Assembly (NCBI RefSeq): GCF_031181185.1
Contig: NZ_JAPSKZ010000008.1
Coordinates: forward strand, 1-42,318
From: Phenylobacterium sp.
GTDB lineage: Bacteria > Pseudomonadota > Alphaproteobacteria > Caulobacterales > Caulobacteraceae
Reading direction: 5' to 3'
DNA: 42,318 nucleotides
Of the stretch, positions 24,634 through 32,341 are shown piece after piece; position 1 is the first letter of the stretch; each line of letters begins with the position of its first letter. A program made the position numbers and the translations under genes. Below the pieces are notes generated by a model that was given only the letters and a program-made list of their open reading frames with translations, did no database searches and was not told where the DNA came from.

Positions 24634-27600
24634 ATGGCAGCGTTTACCGGTGGGAACGCCAACGATGTGCTGAGTGGTGGTTCGGCGGCCGACACCCTGT
24701 CGGGCGGGCTGGGTGGCGACACCCTTTCCGGCGGCGCGGGACCCGACATCCTCTATGGTTTCGGTGGGGCGGACAGCAGTCCCACCTCAGGGCGCGTCGA
24801 TGTCCATCAGTTCCAGTTCCCCCTGGACACGCCGGTCTTCGCCGTCTCCCCGCCCGGGCAGCCCGGCAAGTTGTTCGTCGTGGAGGTCACCGGCCAAATC
24901 CAGATCGTCGATCTGGCCACCGAACAGAAGGCCGCCACGCCGTTCCTGGACATTCCGTCCACGGAGCTCGGCAGCGGCGGCGAGCGGGGCCTTCTTGGCC
25001 TGGCCTTCAGTCCCGACTATGCGACCAGCGGCAAGTTCTACATCAGCATGGCCGCGCCTACGGGCGAGTTCCAAGTCTTCGAGTACACCCGCTCGGCGGC
25101 CAACCCGAGCCTGGCCGACATGGCCTCCAAGAAGCTGATCCTGAGCGTCCCGCACCCGGCCAATCAGCACTACGGCGGTTGGATGGAGTTCGGGCCGGAC
25201 GGCAACCTCTATATCGCGACCGGCGACGGCAAGGCGGGGCAGGTCCCGACCAACCCCGCGCAGGATCCGAACGCCTTGCTCGGCAAGATCCTGCGCATCG
25301 ACGTGCGCGGCGACGATTTCCCGGGCGACGCCACCCGCAACTACGCCATTCCCGCCAGCAATCCTTTCGTCGGTAAGGACGGCGCCGATGAGGTCTTCGC
25401 CATGGGCCTGCGCAACCCGTGGCGGGCGAGCTTCGACGCCGCAGGCAACCTCTACATCGGCGACGTGGGCGAGGACGCGCGCGAAGAAGTGAACATCATC
25501 CCCGCGGGCTCCGCAGGCGGCCAGAACTTCGGCTGGGCCGCCAAGGAAGGCACCATCGGGCCGACCGATCCCAAGTACACGGACCCCGCGCTGGAGTACG
25601 CCCACGGGGACGGCCCAATGGTCGGCAATTCGATCACCGGCGGCTACGTCTACGCCGGACCGGGCGGAGCGCAGGGCCAGTACATCTTCGGCGACTTCAT
25701 GAACCCGAACGTCTGGGCGGCCCGCTTCGAAGGAGGACAGGTTCAAAGCTTCGTCAGCCTGAACGATGCGCTGGTCTACGACAGCTGGGCGACCATCGGG
25801 CTCACCACCTCGTTCGGTGTCGACGGTTCGGGCCGGCTCTACGCCATGACGGTGGACGGGCGCCTGTTCCGCCTCACGCCCACCGAGGCGACGGGCGACG
25901 GGGCCGACAAGCTGTCGGGTGGCGACGGCGATGATCAGCTCTTCGGCGGCTATGGCTCGGACACCCTCGACGGGGGCGCAGGGACCGACGTCCTGACCGG
26001 CGGCCTCAGCGCCGACGTCTTCGTCTACGCGGCCGTGCCGGCGACTGCGGGCCGCGTCACGGACTTCAAGGTGGGCGCGGACAAGCTGGATGTCGCCGCC
26101 CTCCTGTCCGGGGTGAGCTATTCCGGCTCGGATCCCGTGGCGGACGGCTACATCCGCTTCGTGAGTTCGGGCGGCGGAACCCAGGTGCTGTTCGACCGCG
26201 ACGGCAACAGCGGCTCGGCGTCGGGGCAGGCCATCACCACGCTGGAGGGCGTGACCGGCAGCGGCTTCACGTCGACGCAGATGTTGACCCCGAATTCGAT
26301 CAGCCCGCCGCCCGGCCCCCCCAGCGTGGGCTTCGCGACGACCACGCTGTCCCTGGCGGAGGGCAACAGCGGCTCCAGCGCCTTTGAGTTCACCGTCACG
26401 CGCAGCGGCTCCACGGCGGGATCCTCGACCGTCCAATGGTCGCTGGCGGGCTCGGGGGCCAACCCCGCGACGGCGGCCGATTTCGCGGGCGGAACCCTGC
26501 CGAGCGGTTCGCTGAGCTTCGCAGCGGGCGAGACATCGAAGACGATCGTCGTGAACGTCGCCGGCGACACGGCGGTCGAACCCAACGAGGGCTTCACCCT
26601 CACGCTCTCGAATGCGAGCGGCGCGACGATCGGAACGGCGACCGCCACCGGCCAAATCACCAACGACGACAGCCCTCCCACGGGCGACGGCCAAGTCATC
26701 AACTCTCCCGGGCCGGGCTCGACGCTCACCGGCGGCTCCGGCAACGACACGCTGAACGCCAGCCAGGGCTCCGACATCCTGACGGGCGCCGGGGGGAACG
26801 ACAGCTTCGCCTGGGCGGCCGAGCCATGGTCGCCGGCGACGGTGAAGGACTTCGCCGTCGGCTCGGATCGGCTGGACCTGTCGAAGATTTTCCAAAGCGC
26901 GGGCTACACCGGGTCCGACCCCATCGCCGACGGGCGGATCATCCTGCTGAGCTCGGGCTCCGACACCCAGATCCTGTTCGACCGCGACGGACCCGGGGGC
27001 AACTGGGGCAATTACATCATCAAGCTGGAGGGGGTGTCTTCCAGCGGGCTGACCTGGGCCAAGCTGTCGGGCGGCGGTGGAAGCCCGCCGCCGTCGACGA
27101 CCATCAGCATGAGCACTCTCCAGCTGGGCCTGCCTGAGGGGAACAGCGGCTCGAGCGCCTTCACGTTTTACGTCGACCGCACCGGCTCCACGACCGGAAC
27201 CTCGACGGTGCAGTGGTCGGTGGCGGGTTCGGGGTCGAATCCCGCCAACGGAACCGACTTCGCGGGCGGCGGATTCCCGGGTGGCACCCTCACCTTCAAC
27301 GCAGGGGAGACCCGCAAGGAGATCGTCGTCAACGTCGCCGGCGACACCACGGTCGAGCCCCATGAAGGCTTCACCTTGACGCTCTCGAACGCCAGCGGAG
27401 CCACCCTGGGACAGGCGACGGCGACGGGGTCCATCGGGAACGACGACCAGGAGCCGCCGCCCACCGGCGACGGTCAGGTGATCAACTCGCCAGGGCCGGG
27501 CTCGACGCTCACCGGCGGTCCCGGGAATGACACCCTGAACGCCAGCCAGGGCTCGGACATCCTCACAGGCGCGGGCGGTAACGACAGCTTCGCCTGGGCC

Positions 27601-28656
27601 GCCGAGCCGTGGGCGCCGGCGACGGTGAAGGACTTCACGTCCGGCTCGGATCGGCTGGACCTGTCGAAGATCTTCCAGCAGGCGGGCTACACCGGATCGG
27701 ACCCCATCGCCGACGGCCGGATCATCCTGCTGCAGCAGAACGCCGACACGCTGGTGCTCTTCGACCGCGACGGACCCGGCGGGAATTGGGGCAACTACAT
27801 CATCAAGCTGGAGGGCGTGTCCTCCAGCGGCCTCACATGGGCCAAGCTGTCGGGGGGCGGAGGGACCAACCCGCCGCCGTCGCCGGTGATCGCCTTCACC
27901 AGCAGCCAACTGAGCCTGGCCGAGGGCAACAGCGGGACGACCGCATTCTCGTTTACGGTCAGCCGCAGCGGATCGACCGAGGGTTCGTCCTCAGTGACCT
28001 GGACCCTGGCGGGCGTTGGAGGCAACCCGGCGAACAGCTCGGACTACGCGCCCGGAACGCCGACCAGCGGCACGCTGACGTTCGCCGCCGGCGAAACCAG
28101 CAAGACGCTGACCGTGAACGTGGTGGGCGACACCACCGTCGAGCCGGACGAGTCCTTCGTCTTCAGCCTTTCGACGCCGACCAATGCGACGCTCGGCCAG
28201 GTCTCCTCGGCGACCGGCACGATCCTGAACGACGACAGCTCGACGCCCCCGCCGACCGGCCAGGTGATCACCTCGCCGGGGCCGGGCTCGACGCTGACGG
28301 GCGGGGCGGGCGCGGACACCCTGATCTCCAGCCGCGGCCAGGACGTGCTGACCGGGGCCGGCGGGGCCGACCACTTCACATTCCCGGCCGAGAACTGGGC
28401 GCCGGCCCAGATCACCGACTTCGAGGACGGCGTCGACAAGATCGACATCCGCGGGATGCTGGACGCCATCGGCTACACCGGGACCGATCCCTTCGGAGCC
28501 GGCTACCTGAAGCTGATCGACGACGGCGCCGGCGGGACCAAGGTTCTGTTCGACCGCGATGCGGCCGGCGGCAATCCGCAGTGGCCCAACTACGTCTTCC
28601 AGGTGGAGAAGGTCGCCCCGTCCCAGCTCGGCGCTTCCGACTGGATCTTCCAGTAA
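24634..28656 (+). CDS. giant secreted PQQ-type sugar dehydrogenase with Calx-beta and RTX/T1SS modules
   Basis: 1340 residues with no Sec signal. Domain order (approximate): N-terminal RTX nonapeptides 5-47; glucose/sorbosone dehydrogenase beta-propeller 53-416 (GERGLLGLAFSPDY, HYGGWMEFGPDGNLYIATGDG, LLGKILRIDV, GLRNPWRASFD, NLYIGDVGED, NFGWAAKEG); RTX plus secretion module 419-553; Calx-beta 564-679; RTX/module 686-813; Calx-beta 823-939; RTX/module 947-1076; Calx-beta 1084-1202; RTX/module 1209-1340. Calx-beta domains show LAEGNSGSSAFEFTV and VEPNEGFTLTLSNASGA. Probably a PQQ- and calcium-dependent dehydrogenase or lectin-like propeller exported by type I secretion; the substrate is unknown. 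GGAG precedes the ATG. The last two internal units are near-identical DNA repeats. Confidence 0.88.
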   Translation: MAAFTGGNANDVLSGGSAADTLSGGLGGDTLSGGAGPDILYGFGGADSSPTSGRVDVHQFQFPLDTPVFAVSPPGQPGKLFVVEVTGQIQIVDLATEQKAATPFLDIPSTELGSGGERGLLGLAFSPDYATSGKFYISMAAPTGEFQVFEYTRSAANPSLADMASKKLILSVPHPANQHYGGWMEFGPDGNLYIATGDGKAGQVPTNPAQDPNALLGKILRIDVRGDDFPGDATRNYAIPASNPFVGKDGADEVFAMGLRNPWRASFDAAGNLYIGDVGEDAREEVNIIPAGSAGGQNFGWAAKEGTIGPTDPKYTDPALEYAHGDGPMVGNSITGGYVYAGPGGAQGQYIFGDFMNPNVWAARFEGGQVQSFVSLNDALVYDSWATIGLTTSFGVDGSGRLYAMTVDGRLFRLTPTEATGDGADKLSGGDGDDQLFGGYGSDTLDGGAGTDVLTGGLSADVFVYAAVPATAGRVTDFKVGADKLDVAALLSGVSYSGSDPVADGYIRFVSSGGGTQVLFDRDGNSGSASGQAITTLEGVTGSGFTSTQMLTPNSISPPPGPPSVGFATTTLSLAEGNSGSSAFEFTVTRSGSTAGSSTVQWSLAGSGANPATAADFAGGTLPSGSLSFAAGETSKTIVVNVAGDTAVEPNEGFTLTLSNASGATIGTATATGQITNDDSPPTGDGQVINSPGPGSTLTGGSGNDTLNASQGSDILTGAGGNDSFAWAAEPWSPATVKDFAVGSDRLDLSKIFQSAGYTGSDPIADGRIILLSSGSDTQILFDRDGPGGNWGNYIIKLEGVSSSGLTWAKLSGGGGSPPPSTTISMSTLQLGLPEGNSGSSAFTFYVDRTGSTTGTSTVQWSVAGSGSNPANGTDFAGGGFPGGTLTFNAGETRKEIVVNVAGDTTVEPHEGFTLTLSNASGATLGQATATGSIGNDDQEPPPTGDGQVINSPGPGSTLTGGPGNDTLNASQGSDILTGAGGNDSFAWAAEPWAPATVKDFTSGSDRLDLSKIFQQAGYTGSDPIADGRIILLQQNADTLVLFDRDGPGGNWGNYIIKLEGVSSSGLTWAKLSGGGGTNPPPSPVIAFTSSQLSLAEGNSGTTAFSFTVSRSGSTEGSSSVTWTLAGVGGNPANSSDYAPGTPTSGTLTFAAGETSKTLTVNVVGDTTVEPDESFVFSLSTPTNATLGQVSSATGTILNDDSSTPPPTGQVITSPGPGSTLTGGAGADTLISSRGQDVLTGAGGADHFTFPAENWAPAQITDFEDGVDKIDIRGMLDAIGYTGTDPFGAGYLKLIDDGAGGTKVLFDRDAAGGNPQWPNYVFQVEKVAPSQLGASDWIFQ
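26321..28656 (+). repeat. three tandem Calx-beta + RTX coding units, period about 777-786 bp
   Basis: Anchors repeat at 26359, 27136 and 27922 (the GAG codon of the Calx-beta EGNSG motif) and at 26691, 27474 and 28260 (start of the RTX block), so spacings are 777, 783 and 786 bases, all whole codons. The RTX blocks beginning at 26691 and 27474 are nearly identical over about 390 bases; the third is clearly diverged. This indicates stepwise internal duplication, the middle event being recent or homogenised. Confidence 0.85.
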
Positions 28657-28657
28657 G

Positions 28658-28690
28658 AAAAAAAGGGCCCCGGATCACTCCGGGGCCTTC
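28658..28690. terminator. bidirectional rho-independent terminator
   Basis: Between convergent genes. The perfect 9-bp stem GGCCCCGGA (28666-28674) / TCCGGGGCC (28679-28687) closes a TCAC loop. A run of seven A (28658-28664) gives a U-tract on the leftward transcript, and TTCGTTCTTT follows on the right. It serves the 1340-residue gene and the deoxyhypusine-synthase-like gene. Confidence 0.85.
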
Positions 28691-28695
28691 GTTCT

Positions 28696-29751
28696 TTAGG
28701 CGGTGAACAGATCGTTCCAGCGCCGGCGCTTGCGGGCCTTCCAGGCCCCGAGGTGCCAGGCGTTCGAGGCGATCAGCGGCACCACGGTGGTGGCCTCCGC
28801 GAACACCATCTGCTCCCACGTGACGTCGACCTTGCCCCAGGAGCAGGCCTCCTTGAGCGTCGACGACGAGCAGGCGCCGTCACGCACGTCGGCCACCGTG
28901 ATCTGGATGGCGTACTTGTGCATGTCGACCTCGTGGCCGAGGATCTCGGCGCAGACCACCGTGTCCTGCGCGAAGTTCTTGGGCACGCCGCCGCCGACCA
29001 TGAAGAGGCCCGTGGCGCCCGCCTTCAGCTTGATCTCGGTCAGCTCGCGGAAGTCCGCGATGGCGTCGATCGTCAGGTAGGGCTTGCCCGCCTTCATGCG
29101 CTCGACCTGGTGCTTCACGAGGCCGAAGCCGGCCGAGCTGTCGACGAACGCCGGGCAGAAGATCGGCACGCCTTCGCGGTAGGCCACCTCGATCAGGCTG
29201 TCGGGCTTCTTGGCGTTGCCCGCCGCCAGCCACTTGCCCATCTCGTAGATGAACTCGCGGCTGGAGTAGGGGCGCGGCTCGAGCGCGTTGGCGATCTCGT
29301 AGATCGTCGCGTCGCAGGCCTGCAGCTCTTCCTCGTCGATGTAGGTGTCGTAGATGCGGTCGATGTAGAGATCGCGCAGGTCGCGGTCGTCGACGTTGGA
29401 CTGGGCCTGGTAGTGCTTGAAGCCAAGCGCTTCGAAGAAGTCCATGTCGACGATCGAGGCGCCGGTCGCGACGATCGCGTCGATCATCCCGTACTTCACC
29501 ATGTCGCGATAGATGTGCATGCAGCCGCCGGCCGAGGTGGAGCCGGCCAGCGTCAGCCAGGTCGAGCAGTCCTGGTCCTCGAGCGACATCTGCCAGATGT
29601 CGGCCGCACGGGCCGTGTCGCGGCTCGTGAAGCTCATCTTGCGCATGGAATCGATGATCGGGCGGGCGTCGTATTGATCGATGGCCACGTGCTCGACGGT
29701 GTTGGCGAGCAGTTCGGCCTTGCGGTTCGTGTTCTGAACGGGAGCGTTCAT
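28696..29751 (-). CDS. deoxyhypusine synthase-like protein (polyamine enzyme)
   Basis: 351 residues of the deoxyhypusine synthase family. Conserved blocks: STSAGGCMHIYRDMVKYGMIDAIVATGASIVD is the NAD/spermidine region, DSLIEVAYREGVPIFCPAFVDSS, GGGVPKNFAQDTV, and ACSWGKVDV with the catalytic Lys 307 that carries the aminobutyl intermediate. Bacteria have no eIF5A, so a role in making homospermidine or a related polyamine by aminobutyl transfer is more likely than protein modification (inference). The ATG at 29751 is chosen over a TTG at 29757. It follows the decarboxylase gene on the same strand by 99 bases containing a terminator-like hairpin, so readthrough is probably partial. Confidence 0.87.
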   Translation of the reverse strand: MNAPVQNTNRKAELLANTVEHVAIDQYDARPIIDSMRKMSFTSRDTARAADIWQMSLEDQDCSTWLTLAGSTSAGGCMHIYRDMVKYGMIDAIVATGASIVDMDFFEALGFKHYQAQSNVDDRDLRDLYIDRIYDTYIDEEELQACDATIYEIANALEPRPYSSREFIYEMGKWLAAGNAKKPDSLIEVAYREGVPIFCPAFVDSSAGFGLVKHQVERMKAGKPYLTIDAIADFRELTEIKLKAGATGLFMVGGGVPKNFAQDTVVCAEILGHEVDMHKYAIQITVADVRDGACSSSTLKEACSWGKVDVTWEQMVFAEATTVVPLIASNAWHLGAWKARKRRRWNDLFTA

Positions 29752-29785
29752 TCTCAAAGTTCCCTTTGGGTTTGATCGCCCGTCG

Positions 29786-29825
29786 AAAACAGAAAGCGCG
29801 GCCGGGACGGAGCGACCGGCCGCGC
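29786..29825 (-). terminator. intrinsic terminator or attenuator after the decarboxylase gene
   Basis: A 10-bp perfect stem GCGCGGCCGG (29796-29805) / CCGGCCGCGC (29816-29825) with a 10-base loop. On the leftward strand it is followed by UUUCUGUUUU (from 29786-29795). It lies between the decarboxylase and the deoxyhypusine-synthase-like gene, so it may lower expression of the second gene or separate the units. Confidence 0.7.
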
Positions 29826-29850
29826 CTTTAACACGTCGAATATGGCGGTT

Positions 29851-31122
29851 TTACCGCTTGCGGCCCTTCTTGCCGGCCGCGCCCTTGGGACGCGACAGGC
29901 GCACGACCTTGCGCTCCTCTTCCTGGCGCTCGCGCGGCAGGCGGATGGAGCGGCCGGCCAGGCCGAACATCGAGGCCATCGGGGCGTCGCCCACCTCGAC
30001 CGTCTCGGCGTCGCCGAAGCCGTTGAAGCGGGTGTTCATGGCGATGCCATAGGCGCCCAGCATGCCGATCTCGACGTAATCGCCCTCGCGGATGTCTTCA
30101 GGCAGCCAGAACGGGCCTGGCATGTGGTCGAGGCTGTCGCAGGTGGGACCGTAGAAGCGGTAGGGCTTCAGCGGACCTTCCACCTCCTGGGCCTCGCCCT
30201 CGTCGCCGCGGTACAGCTTCACCGGGAAGGGCCACTTCACGTGCGCCGCATCGAACAGCGAGCCGTAGCTGCCGTCGTTGAGGTACAGCGCGTCGCCCTT
30301 GCGGAGCTCCACCTTGGTCAGGATCGAGGTCGCCTCGGCCACCAGGGCCCGGCCGGGTTCGCACCACAGCTCGGTGTCCTCGTGGACGCTCATCTCGGCA
30401 AAGCCGCGATGGATCGAGTCGGCGTAGTCGCTCATGTCCGGCGGGATCATACCCGGGTAGACCGACGGGAAGCCGCCGCCGACGTCCACGACATCGACGA
30501 GAACACCCGCCCGCACGATGGCGCGGTTCGCCTGGGCCATCGCAGCCTGGTACGCCGTGGGCCGCATGCACTGGCTGCCGACGTGGAAGCTGACGCCCAT
30601 GCGGTCCTGGGTGGCGCGGCGCGCGGCAAGCAGCAGGCTCGGGGCCTCCCACATGTCCACGCCGAACTTGCCCGACAGCGAGTAGGACGCGCCTTCCGCC
30701 GACACGCCGAGGCGGACGATCAGCGACAGGTCGTCGGCGCCGCCGGTGGCGTCGAGGATCTTCTGCAGCTCCTCATGGGTGTCGAGGGCAAAGGTCTTCA
30801 CGCCGTGGTCGAAGTAGGCCTGGGCGATGGCGCGCCGGCTCTTCACCGGGTGCATGAAGGCCATGCGCGAGCCCGGGGCGTGCTGCGACACCAGCTCGAT
30901 CTCGGGGACCGAGGCCACATCGAACGCGTTCACGCCGCTCTGCGCGAGGGTTTCGATAACCCACGGCGAAGGGTTCGCCTTCACAGCGTAGAAAACGTCG
31001 CCTTGAAAATTGTCCTGGAACCAGCGCGCCGCTACGGCCACCACGCCCGGTCGCACAAGGGCGACAGGACGCTCCGGGGACCGCTCGCGGACCAGGTCCA
31101 GGGGCGTATGGTACGTCTGCAC
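29851..31122 (-). CDS. ornithine/lysine decarboxylase, PLP fold type III
   Basis: 423 residues from the GTG at 31122 (GGGGG nine bases upstream); a TTG at 31131 is a possible alternative. The alanine-racemase-like barrel contains PLP-Lys 48 in FYAVKANPSPWV, then DTHEELQKI, SFHVGSQCMRPTAY, VDVGGGFPSVYPG and the phosphate-binding CEPGRALVAEA. The C-terminal beta domain has YGPTCDSLDHM with active-site Cys 328. The basic tail GKKGRKR is unusual. It makes putrescine from ornithine, or cadaverine if it accepts lysine; sequence alone does not decide. It is paired with the deoxyhypusine-synthase-like gene, which would use putrescine. Confidence 0.92.
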   Translation of the reverse strand: MQTYHTPLDLVRERSPERPVALVRPGVVAVAARWFQDNFQGDVFYAVKANPSPWVIETLAQSGVNAFDVASVPEIELVSQHAPGSRMAFMHPVKSRRAIAQAYFDHGVKTFALDTHEELQKILDATGGADDLSLIVRLGVSAEGASYSLSGKFGVDMWEAPSLLLAARRATQDRMGVSFHVGSQCMRPTAYQAAMAQANRAIVRAGVLVDVVDVGGGFPSVYPGMIPPDMSDYADSIHRGFAEMSVHEDTELWCEPGRALVAEATSILTKVELRKGDALYLNDGSYGSLFDAAHVKWPFPVKLYRGDEGEAQEVEGPLKPYRFYGPTCDSLDHMPGPFWLPEDIREGDYVEIGMLGAYGIAMNTRFNGFGDAETVEVGDAPMASMFGLAGRSIRLPRERQEEERKVVRLSRPKGAAGKKGRKR

Positions 31123-31549
31123 CTCACGCAACCCCCAACGGATTGTTGAACCCAGACCGGCGTTAGCAGCGCTTTTTAGGACTTCGGGTCCGCCGGAAGC
31201 CGCGCAAATAGGGTCATCTGACCCCAATGTAAAGTGCGAAGAACGTGCGACCGCCCGTCGCTATACCGAACAGCGGTATTTAACCTTGGCGGTGCGTCGC
31301 CTTAGTTCCAGTAGAGAGGAAGGACAGGCGCGCCGCAACACGTGGCTAGACTCGCCCGCCACCGGGAGGGCCGCTGTTTCTGCTGCGCTCTCTGGCTTCG
31401 AGTTCCAGCTGCCGCCGCTGCGGCGTCGTCGCATGCGTTGCCCGCTGGACCCGAGCCACGCCGCCATGTCATGAAGCCGTCGCAAGCGGCGGCGAACACA
31501 GAGGTTCTTCGTCCTTGCGACGACGCCACGGGGAAAGCGCTGCCGACTG
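31123..31549. other. 427-base divergent region between decarboxylase and phnC
   Basis: No gene is supported. Near the decarboxylase is a 14-bp dyad GGGTCA-TC-TGACCC (31211-31224) and a small GGAC/GTCC hairpin near 31179-31191. Alphaproteobacterial ornithine decarboxylase genes can carry the speF leader RNA; I cannot confirm its consensus here by eye. Near phnC, ATGTCAT-N4-CCGTCGC at 31466-31483 resembles a weak PhoB box (10 of 14 positions against CTGTCAT-N4-CTGTCAT). Short open frames in this stretch look non-coding. Confidence 0.5.
31211..31224. promoter_or_regulatory. 14-bp dyad upstream of the decarboxylase gene
   Basis: GGGTCA and TGACCC are perfectly inverted around two bases, 89-102 bases before the GTG start. 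It could be an operator, or a hairpin in the leader if transcription starts further upstream. Seen in sequence only. Confidence 0.35.
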
Positions 31550-32341
31550 ATGACCGAAGCCGCCGTTCTGTCGATACGGAACGCCACCAAGACCTTCGGT
31601 CAGCGCCGCGCGCTCGACGGGGTCTCCCTGGACGTTCGCAAGGGTGAGATGATCGCCCTCATTGGGCCCTCCGGCTCGGGCAAGTCGACCCTGTTGCGCT
31701 CGATCAGCGCGCTCCAGACCATCGATTCGGGCGGGACGATCCAGGCGTTCGGCGCCCCCGTGCAGGACAACGGCCGCGTCGCCTCGGGCGTGCGCAAGCT
31801 CCGCACCCGCATCGGCATGATCTTCCAGCAATTCAACCTGGTGGGCCGGCTAACGCTGTTCTCGAACGTGGCCCTTGGTTCGCTGGGCCGGATCGGCGGC
31901 GTGCAGGGGCTGCTGGGTCTGTGGCCGGCGGAGACCAAGCACGCGGTGATGGCCGCCCTGCACCGCTTCGGCCTCGCCGAATACGCCGGTCAGCGGGCGA
32001 ATACGCTTTCGGGCGGCCAACAACAGCGGGGCGCCATCGCGCGCGCCCTGGTCCAAAAGGCCAAGGTCATCCTCGCCGACGAGCCGGTGGCCTCGCTGGA
32101 CCCGGTCTCCGCCCGCCGAGTCATGGAGATCCTGCGCGAGCTGAACGCCAACGACGGCCTCACCGTCATCGTGACCCTGCACCAGGTGGACTATGCCCTG
32201 CGCTACTGCGAGCGCGTGGTCGCCCTCAAGGCCGGCAAGGTCGTCTACGACGGCCCGCCCGGCGGCCTGGACAAGGCCCGCCTCATCGAAATCTACGGCC
32301 CCGAATTCGAGGACGTCTTCTGGGAAGGAGCGCCCCAATGA
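31550..32341 (+). CDS. phnC: phosphonate/phosphate ABC transporter ATP-binding protein PhnC
   Basis: 263-residue ABC ATPase. Walker A GPSGSGKSTLLRSI (about residues 41-48), Q-loop IGMIFQQFNLVGRLT (characteristic of PhnC), ABC signature LSGGQQQRGAIARAL, Walker B VILADEPVASLDP and H-loop VIVTLHQVDYA. It energises import of phosphonates, phosphite or phosphate through PhnE. It is the first gene of phnCDE; its TGA overlaps the phnD ATG (ATGA). A weak PhoB-box-like sequence lies about 67 bases upstream. Confidence 0.94.
   Translation: MTEAAVLSIRNATKTFGQRRALDGVSLDVRKGEMIALIGPSGSGKSTLLRSISALQTIDSGGTIQAFGAPVQDNGRVASGVRKLRTRIGMIFQQFNLVGRLTLFSNVALGSLGRIGGVQGLLGLWPAETKHAVMAALHRFGLAEYAGQRANTLSGGQQQRGAIARALVQKAKVILADEPVASLDPVSARRVMEILRELNANDGLTVIVTLHQVDYALRYCERVVALKAGKVVYDGPPGGLDKARLIEIYGPEFEDVFWEGAPQ

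Noticed and set aside
24787..27909. 1040-codon open frame on the minus strand opposite the dehydrogenase/RTX gene
   Set aside because: Antisense shadow of a repetitive GC-rich coding region; no recognisable domain, and its repeats simply mirror those of the plus-strand gene.
26321..28656. CRISPR-like or satellite repeat
   Set aside because: The repeats are in-frame protein domains of about 780 bases, not short direct repeats with unique spacers.
31261..31590. 109-codon minus-strand frame and nested plus-strand frames in the phnC upstream gap
   Set aside because: No Shine-Dalgarno sequence and no motif; overlapping frames on both strands are expected in GC-rich non-coding DNA.
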